Assembly: GCA_001315925.1 (NCBI GenBank)
Contig: BBBF01000008.1
Span: 1 to 50,508 of the forward strand
DNA length: 50,508 nt
Direction: 5' to 3'
Source of the DNA: Thermocladium modestius JCM 10088
Lineage (GTDB): Archaea > Thermoproteota > Thermoprotei > Thermoproteales > Thermocladiaceae
A program made the translations under genes and the position numbers. Shown here piece after piece: positions 20,567 through 31,622 of this stretch. Below the pieces are notes generated by a model, which was not told the origin of the DNA, did no database searches, and saw nothing but the letters and a program-made list of their open reading frames with translations. Each line of letters starts with the position of its first letter. Within the stretch, counting starts at the first letter, position 1.

Positions 20567-21864
20567 CTACTCCAGCCTCGCTCCCTTAGTTTCCTTTGAC
20601 GTGAGGGCGGATGCCATTATGAAGAGCTCGCCCACTATTATGAAAATGCCCCCCCAGTAGGCGTAGAACGATGGCGATGTCAAGGATGATATTAACAAAA
20701 GGAATACCGTGCTCCAATTGCCCAATATGAAGCCACCGTTAAATGAGAAGCCAACTCCAGTGCTTCTAATGCTGGTCGGGAACTTCTCGGATAGGTATGC
20801 CGGTATTACGCCATAGATTCCGGTCGTTATGAATGCCATCAAGCTGGCCAATGCATGGTTCCATAGTAGCCATAAGCATGCGTTAATATAAGGTATGATA
20901 AAGGTATTGACAGCACTACTGCGATGGCGGAGAATATAATCATTGTGCTCCTCCTCCCGATGCCATCACTTAATGCGCCTGATGCCAAGTAACCGATTAG
21001 GGAGATCAATATCGCCACTATCACCACGTAGAGGAAAAACGGGAACTTGAGGAAGCCGTGGTACGACAACAGCGTTGGGAAGAAGCCCAGGGTCAAGCCG
21101 TATACCCATGCTATCCCGGTCATAGCCAACGCGCCAGCTATCATGTTTAACAGATACGCCTTATTCCGAAGTATGGTAGTCAATGGCGCCTTATTGACCT
21201 GCCCCCGTTTCTTGAGGTCCTCCCACATAATTGATTCAGGCATGGCCAGTCTAACCGCCAGGCCGGCGATCGCAGGTATTAGTCCTATCCAGAACATCCA
21301 CCTCCAGCCAACCTCCGCGAACTCGCTGGCTGGTATTACGTAATGAAGGGACAGGTAGACCAGGGCCGCCAGCGTGTAGCCTATTGGATAACCGCTCTGC
21401 AGCAATGCACCCCATAATCCCCTCCTCCTGGGGGGGTTCACGGATTCCACCAGGATCGCCGCGCCGTTCCCGTACTCCCCCGCCAGCGAAGGTACCGGTT
21501 ATTGCCCTGAAAATAAATAATAGAATTGGAGCCAAGATACCTACCTGAGCATAGGTGGGCAGGAAGCCCGTGGCGAAAACTATTAACCCAAGGCCCGTCA
21601 ACGTTATCATCATTGTGTTCTTCCGCCCTATTAAATCACCCAGCCTTCCAAATAATGCTCCTCCAACGGGTCTGAATATGAAGGTGGTAGTGTATATGCT
21701 CCACGTGCCCACTATTGCCAGTCCATATTTCGCTGGGAAAAATACATCCGCCATAATGGGCACCAAGAGAAACATCATGCTTAGATCGAATGCATCCATT
21801 ATCCATCCCACTAGGATCCGCCGTATACCCTACGTGATATGCGGGCATCCGTGGTGACGCTCAT
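20567..21864 (-). CDS. MFS transporter (metabolite:H+ symporter-like)
   Basis: Twelve-helix major facilitator protein of the sugar/carboxylate type. It has the N-terminal GWIMDAFDLSMMF, the loop 2-3 motif GRLGDLIGRKNTMM, and the matching SGALSDGIGRRSTM in the second half. Breaks are at about 21822, 21430-21480 and 20850. Restoring one G at 21822 joins a short N-terminus starting at ATG 21864 (MSVTTDARISRRVYGG) to the first helix. A TATA-like stretch (gcttaaataatt, about 21887-21898) lies 28 bp before that ATG. The DAFD motif in helix 1 is typical of carboxylate transporters such as lactate or shikimate permeases. The substrate is not determinable, but an organic acid would suit the neighbouring aldehyde/2-hydroxyacid genes. 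Confidence 0.82.
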
Positions 21865-21998
21865 GGACCCGCTTCGTTCAGCGGCAATTATTTAAGCTTT
21901 TACAGAGTACTTAAGATACCGTTCTTCCTTAATGATGAGCCTTAACGGGTCTATTTTAGGTCCATGCCATGGTGAAAGGGCCGGAACACGGAAATCCT

Positions 21999-22009
21999 TA
22001 AAAACCATT
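21999..22009 (+). promoter_or_regulatory. TATA box of tRNA-Ile gene
   Basis: ccttaaaaacc, about 25 bp before the first paired base of the tRNA. Confidence 0.55.
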
Positions 22010-22028
22010 GATGTATGCCATGGTGAAA

Positions 22029-22142
22029 GCCCGTAGCTCAGCATGGTGGAGCGATCGGCTGATAACCGATGCCGAAGGGCGGTAAAGGCCCCGGTCAAGC
22101 ATTGGCTTGGGGGGGGAGGTTCAAATCCCGGCGGGCCCACCA
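22029..22142 (+). tRNA. tRNA-Ile (GAT) with extra sequence between anticodon stem and T loop
   Basis: Positions in order: acceptor ...GCCCG, TA, D stem GCTC/GAGC, anticodon stem ATCGG/CCGAT with loop CTGATAA (anticodon GAT, 22061-22063), T loop TTCAAAT with 3' stem CCCGG, acceptor CGGGCCC and an encoded CCA. The 3' acceptor strand predicts a 5' strand of GGGCCCG, so two G appear to be missing at 22029. About 35-38 nt too many lie between the anticodon stem and the T loop, which points to one or two introns at non-canonical positions in the variable/T-arm region. A CAAGC/GCTTG hairpin sits inside it (22096-22109). The exact splice sites are blurred by an inflated eight-G tract. Confidence 0.78.
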
Positions 22143-22259
22143 ATGCTAGGCGTCTATTGAAGAGCAGAAATTAATAATTTAACTATTTATATATATACAC
22201 AAATATTGTTACTACTCTACATAAGCAAGCTTTATTAGCTATAAATGGCCTTTGTATGT

Positions 22260-23057
22260 ATGCAATGGATAATTTACGCATCCGGCGCGGTGTGGAACGG
22301 GGTTCATTTCAACCTCAACTCCGTCATACCCTGGTACGTAATAGTTATATACGGACTAATCTACGTAGGCGTTCTGGCCTGGATATGGAGAAGCGGCAAG
22401 TTCTCCGCGTTTAAAACAATAGATTTCGTATATATAGCCTTGATCTCGGCCCTTATAATAGTGTATAACTTCTTCATCTCTCCCATAATACCCAAGGTAG
22501 GGGCCGTCACCACTTGGTTCTATTACCCAATGATAGGAGAGATATTCCTGCTGTTGACGGTGGCCGCCTTGGTGGGCAAGCCGGGCACCATGGCTATAAC
22601 GATGTTTATATATACCTTGCTGTCGGATATATTCCATTACGGCTTCGGAGGAGAGCCCTTCTACTTCATTTACGAAATACTGGCTTACGGCGCAATACTT
22701 GACATGTGGTTAGCATATCGCGGCGAGTTATTCATGTCGCCCTACACCAAGTCAAGGCTCGGCTCCATGTCGGCTGGAGCCACCTTGGAGGAGAGAGTCA
22801 AGGCCCAGGCCAGCAATGCCACCACCGTGGGTTATGCATTAATGGTACTGGACGCATTAATAGGCGCTATTCCTATGGCGGTGGCGTATAGCTTGTTCTA
22901 TAGGGGATTCTTCGCTACATTTGTGAGCGGCTTTGTATATAAGGCTAGCCTGGTTTACACGACGACGCTGGCCAGCATAGGCGGCGGCATCGTGATGGGA
23001 TTGATCTCGCTTCCCTTCGTAGCCTACATAAAGCGAGTGGTGAAGGGAGCCATATAG
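22260..23057 (+). CDS. Putative ECF transporter substrate-binding (S) membrane component
   Basis: Integral membrane protein of about 265 residues with six or seven hydrophobic segments. It directly precedes a fused double ATPase and a T-type permease, which is the gene order of energy-coupling-factor transporters, where the S component binds the vitamin or metal. It is longer than most S components and has a hydrophilic loop of about 50 residues (MSAGATLEERVKAQASNATT). I do not recognise a substrate class. The frame is intact. ATG at 22260 lies 26 bp after a TATA-like ctttattag; an ATG five codons earlier is also possible. Confidence 0.6.
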   Translation: MQWIIYASGAVWNGVHFNLNSVIPWYVIVIYGLIYVGVLAWIWRSGKFSAFKTIDFVYIALISALIIVYNFFISPIIPKVGAVTTWFYYPMIGEIFLLLTVAALVGKPGTMAITMFIYTLLSDIFHYGFGGEPFYFIYEILAYGAILDMWLAYRGELFMSPYTKSRLGSMSAGATLEERVKAQASNATTVGYALMVLDALIGAIPMAVAYSLFYRGFFATFVSGFVYKASLVYTTTLASIGGGIVMGLISLPFVAYIKRVVKGAI

Positions 23058-23102
23058 TCAAGCCCCCCCGCCTCCATCCATGGAAAAATAAGAGGGTGTT
23101 TC

Positions 23103-24782
23103 ATGAAGGCCGTCGAGATAGAGAACCTATCCATTGCCTACTTCGGGAAACACGAGCTTGCATTGAGAAGCGTGTCCCTCTCAATAGATGAGGGCGAGTT
23201 CGTCTTGCTCGCTGGCAAGACAGGGTCAGGCAAATCCACGCTGCTGAACGCAATAAACGGCGTGATTCCCCATATAATCAGTGCAGAGATGGAGGGAACG
23301 GTCAAGGTATTCGGGCAGCCCACGTCGTCAACTCCCGTACATAGGCTATCCACGATGGTGGGCACAGTATATCAAACCCCCCCGGAGAACCAGATATTCT
23401 CCCTAATAGTGGACGACGATGTGGCGTTCGGGTTGGAGAACATGGCCGTGCCGCGGGAGGATATGATGCAGCGGGTGGAGAGCTCCCTTAAGTTGGTGAA
23501 CCTATGGGGCAAGAGGTCTCACCCTACATTTTTATTGAGTGGCGGGGGGGAGAAGCAGAGACTTGCCTTTGCCAATGCCCTGGCCTTAAGGCCCAAGCTG
23601 TTGGTGTTGGATGAGCCGACATCGCAGCTGGACTCCGTGGGAACTGAGGAGGTTTTCGGCTTGATAAAATCGCTCAATGAGGAGCATAAGCTGACCGTGA
23701 TAATGTCGGAGCACAAGCTGGAGCGTGTGATCAACTTGGTCGACAGGATAGTGGTAATGGATGGAGGTTCCGTGGTAATGGACGATGAGCCTCATAGGGT
23801 TCTAAAGGCAGGGATAGCCAAGTATGGCTTGGAGGAGCCCCAAGTGACAGTCCTCCACAAGATGCTTAACCCCAGCTCGGAATTCGTTCCAATAACCGTG
23901 GAGGAATTCGTGGAGGTGGACGCAAGCTCGTCGGTAACCTGGATTCCGACGCGCCGCCGAGTCGAAATAATGGGGGGGAGCCCAGGGTCATAATCAAGGA
24001 TTTGTTCTTCAAGTACGAGAGGAATGGGGGGGATTGGATCTTGAAGGGCATCAATCTAAGCATTATGGCGGGCGAGTTCATCAGCATAGTGGGATCCAAT
24101 GGGAGTGGGAAGAGCACGTTGATGAACTTAGTGAGCGGCATATACAAGCCGCAAAAAGGTCAAGTGTTGGTGGCAGGCGTCGACGTGTCCAGGGTTCCCA
24201 GAAGCAAGATAGCATCGCTTGTGGGATATGTGTTTCAAGACCCGGATTACATGTTATTCAACTCAACCGTTGAGAACGAGATACGGTTCACCATGAATGC
24301 GGCGAACGTCAAGGATGAATCGCTGTTCAGGGACGTGGTTGATCTATTTGGATTGGGGAGTCTATTGAAGGAATCGCCGCATAGATTATCCGTGGGTCAA
24401 CGAAGGTTGGTTAGCCTAGCTGCGGTGCTTGTGGTCAGGCCCTTGGTTCTCATGCTTGACGAGCGACTCGGGGGTTGGATTACGAGATGGGGGAGACGGT
24501 TATGAACTACGTAAAGGAGTTGCAGTCAAAGTTGGGCTTGACGGTATTGATGGTAACTCACAATATGAAGCAGGTGGGGGGGGAGTACAGCGATAGGGTG
24601 GTAGTCATGAATAGGGGGGGAGTGATAGATATGGTGGATTCCGCCGAGAACGTCTTCTCCGCATCACTGGGCCGCAGGGAGTGGGGGGGTCTCGCCGCCT
24701 CAAATATTCATGGTCAGCAAGCTGCTTGGGTCGAAGCCGATCGCATCAATGAGGCCGGTGATGGGGGGGTGGGCATCCATGA
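23103..24782 (+). CDS. ECF transporter ATPase, two fused ABC domains
   Basis: Energises uptake through the T and S components. Domain 1 has Walker A GKTGSGKST (about residue 40), Q-loop YQTPENQIF (written with an extra Pro), signature LSGGEKQR (written LSGGGEKQR), Walker B LLVLDEPTSQLD and switch His (MSEHK). The raw frame stops at 23993, but reducing the tract at 23971-23977 gives RRVEIMGEPRVIIKDLFFKY and joins domain 2. Domain 2 has GSNGSGKST, FQDPDYMLF, LSVGQRR (a variant signature) and LDEPTRGLD, which needs one C restored at about 24463. It probably ends at the TGA at 24780-24782, overlapping the T start. Tandem fusion is usual for archaeal ECF ATPases. Confidence 0.83.
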
Positions 24783-25836
24783 TGGGGGGGCTCCTCTATA
24801 ATCCAATAATCAATTGGCTGATAGCATTGGTGTTGCTATTCTATGGTCCCGTCTTGATAATAGTGCTCATATACAAGGTGTTGGGGGGGTTCACGGGCTA
24901 CATGTCCTTGTTCAGGTACGTGGGCGGCAACTCCTTCATCTATAGATTGGATCCGAGGACCAAGATATTGCTGGCCATAATATTAACCATTGTTGCAGCA
25001 ATGACGATTTGGTGGGTGTCAGCCATATTCCTGGCCGGCGTGTTGTTTCTGTACGCGTTCTTAAAGGATCCTGCCGCTAAGATGAGGGTGGCGGGCCCCC
25101 CTCATATTGTCTACCTTCATTGGAACGGCTTGGAGCGAGAGCTTGTTCGCCCCCCCGTTCAACTATCTATATTCGATATTCGGTCACCACGTCACGTTCA
25201 TATACTTGCTTCCCTCCGTGCTTAGCTCCCTGGGCGTCACGCAAGGCAATTCATCGGCATCGGTCTTGCTGGTGGGCAAGGCGGCTTCCCCCCCGGTTGG
25301 GTTGACTTGGGAGGGCCTCATCTATGGATTACAGATATCGTTCCGCGCCACGGCATCCATAGCCTCCGGCCTCCTCCTGATATTCTCTGCATCTCCCTCC
25401 GACATACTTCGCTCCCTCGAGAAGTCGAAGCTGCCCATAGAGCTGGGCTTCACGCTATTGTTGGCGGCCTCCTCCATTCCTAAGGTATTGGAGAGCTCCA
25501 TGATAGTGATAAATGCGCTGAAGGCCAGGGGAGTCGACGTAGTTCCCCCCCGCGGTTCCAGGAATCCCATAGTTCTCTTGAGGCGCCTGTTCATCGTTTA
25601 AGGTAGTGGTGCTTTCCCTCACAGCAATAATAATATTGACCTTGAAGAATGCCAGGGAGATAGCCATAGCCGCTGATTTGAGGGGTTTCCGGGCGAATAG
25701 GCAGAGGACCTATTACCACGAGCTTCGTCTCACTAGGATGGATGTGTTGACCATAGTCATTTTGCTGTTGATCTTCGCTCTCGGCATATACCTGTCCGGC
25801 CTTCCCGGAATGGGCGCGGTGCCGTATAATCCATAA
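24779..25836 (+). CDS. ECF transporter transmembrane (T) component
   Basis: Membrane coupling protein. After an N-terminal hydrophobic segment comes the typical RLDPRTKILLAIILTI entry. The cytoplasmic coupling helices carry the Ala-Arg-Gly type motifs KARGVDVVPRGSRNP and DLRGFRANRQ, which contact the ATPases. Breaks lie at about 25096-25103, 25148-25155 and 25600; correcting them restores GTAWSESLFAPFNYLY and RRLFIVLKVVVLSL. The start is taken as ATG 24779, overlapping the ATPase stop by four bases. Together with the two upstream genes this completes one transporter. Confidence 0.8.
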
Positions 25837-25923
25837 ATATTTTATATATAGTATGGAATTAGATATATTTATTATTTAAGATTGTGGAAAAACTTTATTT
25901 ACCCAGTTTTTCGTTTACTGCCT

Positions 25924-26357
25924 ATGTCAATTACGGCAAATCAATTAATAAAGAAACGACCAATAGGAGTGCCATCCGGCGAGAGCATAAGAAACGCGGC
26001 ATCAATCATGGCCAAGGAAAACGTGGACTACTCGTGGTCCTGGACGGAGGCAAAATAGCAGGCGTCGTGAGCGAGAGGGACGTGATGAGGGCGGTGGCGT
26101 CGGGCGCCGATCTAAACGCGCCAGTGATTTCAATAGCGTCGAGGCAAGTCATCACCATAAACGAGGACGATGATATATACAAGGCAGCGGAGTTAATGCA
26201 TGGCAACAACATAAGGCATTTGGTTGTGGTTGGAAAGGATGGCTCTCTGAAGGGCGTCATATCAATACGGGACGTGGTTGGAGAAACCATTAGATTAAGA
26301 ACAATAGCGGAAAGCCGAGCGCCGAGACAAGAGGAGCTGGCTCCTCACACGGATTAA
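25924..26357 (+). CDS. CBS-domain pair protein
   Basis: About 145 residues forming two CBS motifs, a ligand-sensing module that binds adenosyl compounds such as AMP, ATP or SAM. Key stretches are VVSERDVMRAVASG in the first repeat and GVISIRDVVGETIR in the second. The raw frame breaks at 26024-26026, where gtgga in place of gtggga hides NVGLLVVLDGGKIAG. The ATG at 25924 follows an AT-rich box (aactttattta) by about 29 bp. No effector domain is attached, so it may regulate a partner in trans. Confidence 0.83.
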
Positions 26358-26412
26358 TGTTTTCGGGGGGGCCGAAGAATAATTTGAGGCTATCTCCAAA
26401 TCATAATAATTT

Positions 26413-27062
26413 CTACCTCGCTTGTCGATTCCTGAACAGTCCCTCATACCTATTAGCCTTGGCGTTCGGCACTAAGTGATGCTCCTTGCACCTAGCCTGG
26501 TAGGTCTCCCTAGAGCCTATCAACACCAGCGGGGGAGTCGTAGGGCGCTGGTTCCCCGTTTATTAACCGCTGAGTGTAATACGCCTCCCTGCCGCATATG
26601 TCGCACACGGCCGTTAATTGAGTCACCTTATCCGCAATCGCTATTAATTGACCCATTCCACCGAACGGTTCTCCCCTGAAGTCCATATTCAAGCCGGCCG
26701 CTATCACATCCACGCCCGCGCCATTCAATGCCCTTATGGCTTCCATTATGGACATCTCCTCCTCTAGCGTGAAGAACTGAACTTCATCTATCCCCCCCAC
26801 CACTTCATACCCGTTCCTGGCGGTTTCCTCCATCATCTCCCTCACTCCCTCATTATTTGCAGGTATGAAACTCACGTTCCTATACCTAAGCCCGCCGAGG
26901 CTCCTCCACTCATCCTCACTGCCATACCTGCCCCTCGAGTTGCTGGGCGCGAATAAATGGGTCCTCCGCTTCCCTATTTCATATCTCCGCAGTCTTCTTA
27001 TCAATTCCTCCGTCTTCCCCCGAGAACATGGGTCCTATTATTACCTCGAAAGACCCAACCAC
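26413..27062 (-). CDS. tdk: Thymidine kinase
   Basis: Type II thymidine kinase, phosphorylating thymidine to dTMP in salvage. The P-loop IIGPMFSGKTEEL at the N-terminus is out of frame in the raw text, because five C (minus strand G) in place of four occur at 27017-27021. Then come GIDEVQFF (Walker B and lid), GLNMDFRGEPFGGM and the zinc-binding VCDICGREAYYTQR. The last segment, SPLVLIGSRETYQARCKEHH, supplies further zinc ligands and needs a one-base correction at 26531-26535. GTG at 27062 is chosen because it gives the shortest N-terminus before the P-loop and has an AT-rich box about 29 bp upstream. It diverges from ahcY. Confidence 0.9.
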
Positions 27063-27117
27063 GCGATTGCAGCCGCGCCTCCCCTTAATAATAATAGAGG
27101 AAACGGAGTGTTTTTAA

Positions 27118-28484
<1,367 letters not shown>

Positions 28485-28576
28485 GAATTCCCTCTCTGTT
28501 GACAGGCCGAGTTCGTAACCTGCCCCCCCATAGTATTCAGAAAAGCATTTAAAATCTATTCGAATATAGAATAGGT

Positions 28577-30422
28577 ATGGATCTCGACGACATCGCATTG
28601 TCCAGCATGATGCCGTTGGTTAGATTAATGCTGAAGAACGAGAAGAGAAGGTCGGATCTGGAGCGATTGCTCTCGTCCTCCCTATCATTCATGTCGCCGG
28701 AGAGATTCGTGGCGCGTGCATTATTCATAACGGTCATCGTCACCTTGATCACTGTGGCATTATCGCTCTTCTTGATAATTCCAAACTACGGCTTCTTCTC
28801 TGCCTCCCTTAGATACGGCATGGCATTCAGTAAGGCCTTTCTTCCCTTCACAATAAAGGTTCTGATGGGATTCGCCATATTAGTGGTGCCTCCCGTAATA
28901 TTCATTTCCCTCTATAATATGCCCAAGATATCATCGTCCGATTTAGCATTTAAGGTGGATACGGAGCTCCCATTCTTCTCCGCCTACCTATCCATGATGG
29001 TCAGCTCCGGGCTCTCCGTCTTCAGGGCGGTGGAGAGGGTGGCCTCCTTGTCCATACTGGAAACCACGGCCCGCTTCTCCAGGATAGCGTACATGAGATT
29101 CAAGGCGTTCGGCGAGGACCCCCCCATAACCGCGCTAAATGATGTCGCGCTTTACTCCCCCCCCAGTAAGGGCTTCATGGAGTTCATGATAGGCTACGTG
29201 ACTAACGTGAGGACGGGCGGTGACGTGCTTCACTTCGTGAACACGAAGCTCCACGACATAGTGGGCGCCACGGTGGAGCGCGCCAGGAGGGGCGCGGAGA
29301 TGTTGGGAACATTAATGGAGTCATATATAGGATCCGCCGTCATATTATTGATAGGACTGGACGTGATGTACCTGGCCCAGACAGTCACCCCGAATGGCAA
29401 TGCATTGGCAGCCGTTAACCAAGCAATAAGCTCTAACTTCATGTTTGGCCTCCTCATAACCCCAATGATAACGATTGCATTCATGTACCTGGCGAGGTGT
29501 CCGGCTTCAAGACTCCGTTCACGGACTATAGGCCATACAAGGTAGGAGGGATAGCGGCAGCGATAGCCGCCGCTGTCATTGCTTTCGTTTTCGTATCATG
29601 GTTCCACGGCAACCTAGCAAATAGGATATCTGCGTTCGGGTATCCCTTCGACTTCACCGAGGTTGTCGGCATAATTTTGATACTGGCGTTCGCCCCGGTG
29701 GCTTTTTATGGGTCCAGGGTGGTCTCCCACCGCTGGGAGCTGGAGAAGGAGTTGTCGTTCTTCCTGAGGGACTTCACGGAGTTAAGCAAGTCGGGCTTCG
29801 TTCCGGAGAAGATATTCGAGACGCTCAGCGAGACCCGTCACTACGGCGAACTGGATGATTACTTGTCGGAAATAACCAAGCAGGTACGCTACGGGGAGCC
29901 GCTGCGCAACGTGATTAATTCCGTCATGAATAGGATGCACTCCTACTTGGCTAAGGTATTCAATTGGCTGCTGCTGGAGTCAATAGAGTTCGGCGGCGCT
30001 AGGCCGGAGGTGTTGGAGAGCTTGGCCTCGTTCTCGTCGGACATAGTTACCATTCAAGAGGACGCCAGGGCCAGGATGAAGCCCCCCCTCCGCTTCGTCC
30101 CGTACATAGGAGCCGGCATACTGATACTCACGCTGGCGATAATGCTATCCTCGATAGTGAGCCTGGCGGCCGTGTTGAATCACTTCCCCCCCCAGCACCA
30201 TAGACTTGTTATCGACGTCATTCTCGATATCGGTGATACTTAACTCGTTTCTGATGGGCTTCGTGGCTGGCAAGTTGGGAGAGGGGGGAGTTAGCCATGG
30301 GATTCAAGCACGCAGTGGCCCTCACGGCCCTGACCTTGGTCGTGTACATGGCGTCTCCGCTGATAGGTCACCTGCTATTCGGGGGGGGCTTAACGATAAG
30401 CAGCTCCGGCGGACTTCCCTGA
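28577..30422 (+). CDS. TadC/ArlJ-like type II secretion F-family membrane protein
   Basis: Integral membrane platform protein for an archaeal pilus, archaellum-like or secretion machine. Two T2SF domains are present: one around residues 130-220 (LPFFSAYLSMMVSSGLSVFRA) and one around 420-520 (LSFFLRDFTELSKSGFVPE), each followed by hydrophobic helices. The raw sequence splits it in two at 29495-29498, where gaggtg in place of gagggtg hides LARVSGFKTP. The C-terminus (GFVAGKLGEG, then FKHAVALTALTLVVY) is recovered past the C tract at 30186-30193 and ends at 30422. At about 610 residues it matches two-domain ArlJ-type proteins. No secretion ATPase is adjacent. The TATA box catttaaaat lies 27 bp before the ATG. 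Confidence 0.83.
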
Positions 30423-30424
30423 AC

Positions 30425-31231
30425 TCACTGCAACAGCTTTCCCAAGACTTCATTGGAATAATTTATCATTGATGCTACGGCCTTGGATTCCAGTGGCCCT
30501 ATCTTCAGCACCTCTATTTCCAAAGCCTGGCGGGCTATCTGCACGTATTCGTCCAGCGGCACCACGAAAGGCTCCATGCCGAGCTCTCCCTTGGCCACCT
30601 CCGTCCATGGAATGCCGGTGGATGCATCAACGGGGGGGTACCTCTCGTCGAACATGTTAAGTATGGGATTCAGAACGTTTATGTTGGCGTTCACTGCCTT
30701 TATGGAGTTCACTGCCAGCTTCGCCGCCTTTATAGAACTGTGATCGGGCGTCATCACTGGAATGACATCTGTCAAGTAAGGTGCGGTCACCTCTATGATA
30801 TCCCCCCCGGTCATCCCCATGGCCGGGCTATCTATTATCGTCAATATGGGCGACAAGGATCTAATGGCATTGAGAAGCATGGACAATGGATACAGCGATC
30901 TATACCTGGTTAAATTAGAGAAGCCGGATGCGGCGAACACTATATTGAATTGATCGCCGTTGACTTGCCATTGCCTCAAGTACAGCACGGAGAGGGGGGG
31001 ATCTGTCGTTCTCCCATCCAGGAGATCTATTAGGGTGTACTGCACATTGGGATTGGATTGGCCGAACAATAGCATCGTGGATGAACCGCTATCTACGCTT
31101 GCGTCTATTAATATCACTGGGTATTGCGCCTTACTCCTCAGCTTGTATGCCATTAGGACGGATAAGTTGAGGGCTATGGTGGATTTCCCAGTTCCCCCTT
31201 TAGTGCCGCTGGTCACCAGGATAGTCCTCAT
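30425..31231 (-). CDS. MinD/ParA-family ATPase
   Basis: Deviant Walker A ATPase with KGGTGKST at about residue 12, LIDASVDSGS and a later PHSS...NP core. Proteins of this family position or organise membrane complexes. It ends two bases from the end of the convergent T2SF gene, and its promoter-proximal neighbour is a small membrane protein, so all three may belong to one surface-structure locus, as MinD-like TadZ proteins do in Tad systems. ATG at 31231 is preferred over the TTG one codon before. Extra Pro or Gly residues at tracts (TDPPLSV, TGGDII, YPPVD) do not break the frame. Chromosome partitioning is an alternative role. Confidence 0.82.
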   Translation of the reverse strand: MRTILVTSGTKGGTGKSTIALNLSVLMAYKLRSKAQYPVILIDASVDSGSSTMLLFGQSNPNVQYTLIDLLDGRTTDPPLSVLYLRQWQVNGDQFNIVFAASGFSNLTRYRSLYPLSMLLNAIRSLSPILTIIDSPAMGMTGGDIIEVTAPYLTDVIPVMTPDHSSIKAAKLAVNSIKAVNANINVLNPILNMFDERYPPVDASTGIPWTEVAKGELGMEPFVVPLDEYVQIARQALEIEVLKIGPLESKAVASMINYSNEVLGKLLQ

Positions 31232-31234
31232 CAA

Positions 31235-31465
31235 TCACTCACCGGGCTTCTTGTTGGGTCTACTCTTCAACTCGCTGGGAGACGGCCTTCGCTCCACGCG
31301 CGGCGTCTCCTCCCGGTCCTTCGCTATCATCATTTCCAGCAAGCTCACGCCGTATCCAATGGCGAACAGAATAGCTCCAATTACCTCCGATCCCAGCGCA
31401 GCCACTATGAACCCAATAGGCATCAACGTGAGGCCAGCCAGCTCCAGCGCTACATTCCTCTTCAT
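31235..31465 (-). CDS. Small two-helix membrane protein upstream of MinD-like gene
   Basis: 76 residues: two transmembrane segments (about 8-24 and 28-46, rich in Gly, Ala, Ile and Leu) followed by a charged tail with DREETPRVERRP. No family is recognised. Its stop is four bases before the start of the MinD-like ATPase, so it is the first gene of a two-gene operon and may anchor that ATPase to the membrane. That role is inferred from position. An AT-rich box (ttaaattt) lies about 28 bp upstream. Confidence 0.7.
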   Translation of the reverse strand: MKRNVALELAGLTLMPIGFIVAALGSEVIGAILFAIGYGVSLLEMMIAKDREETPRVERRPSPSELKSRPNKKPGE

Positions 31466-31622
31466 AGTTGGCGCACATGGGGGGGCTGAAATTTAACTCT
31501 AACGGGGGGGGCTTAAGGATGAGGCTTTACCGTTCCTCGTTTCAGCGGGTACGTTCATTGCGACCTTGGCAGGAATTCAGGTTCGTAATCATAGAAGCGG
31601 GAATCCTCCAGGGCTGGGTGGC

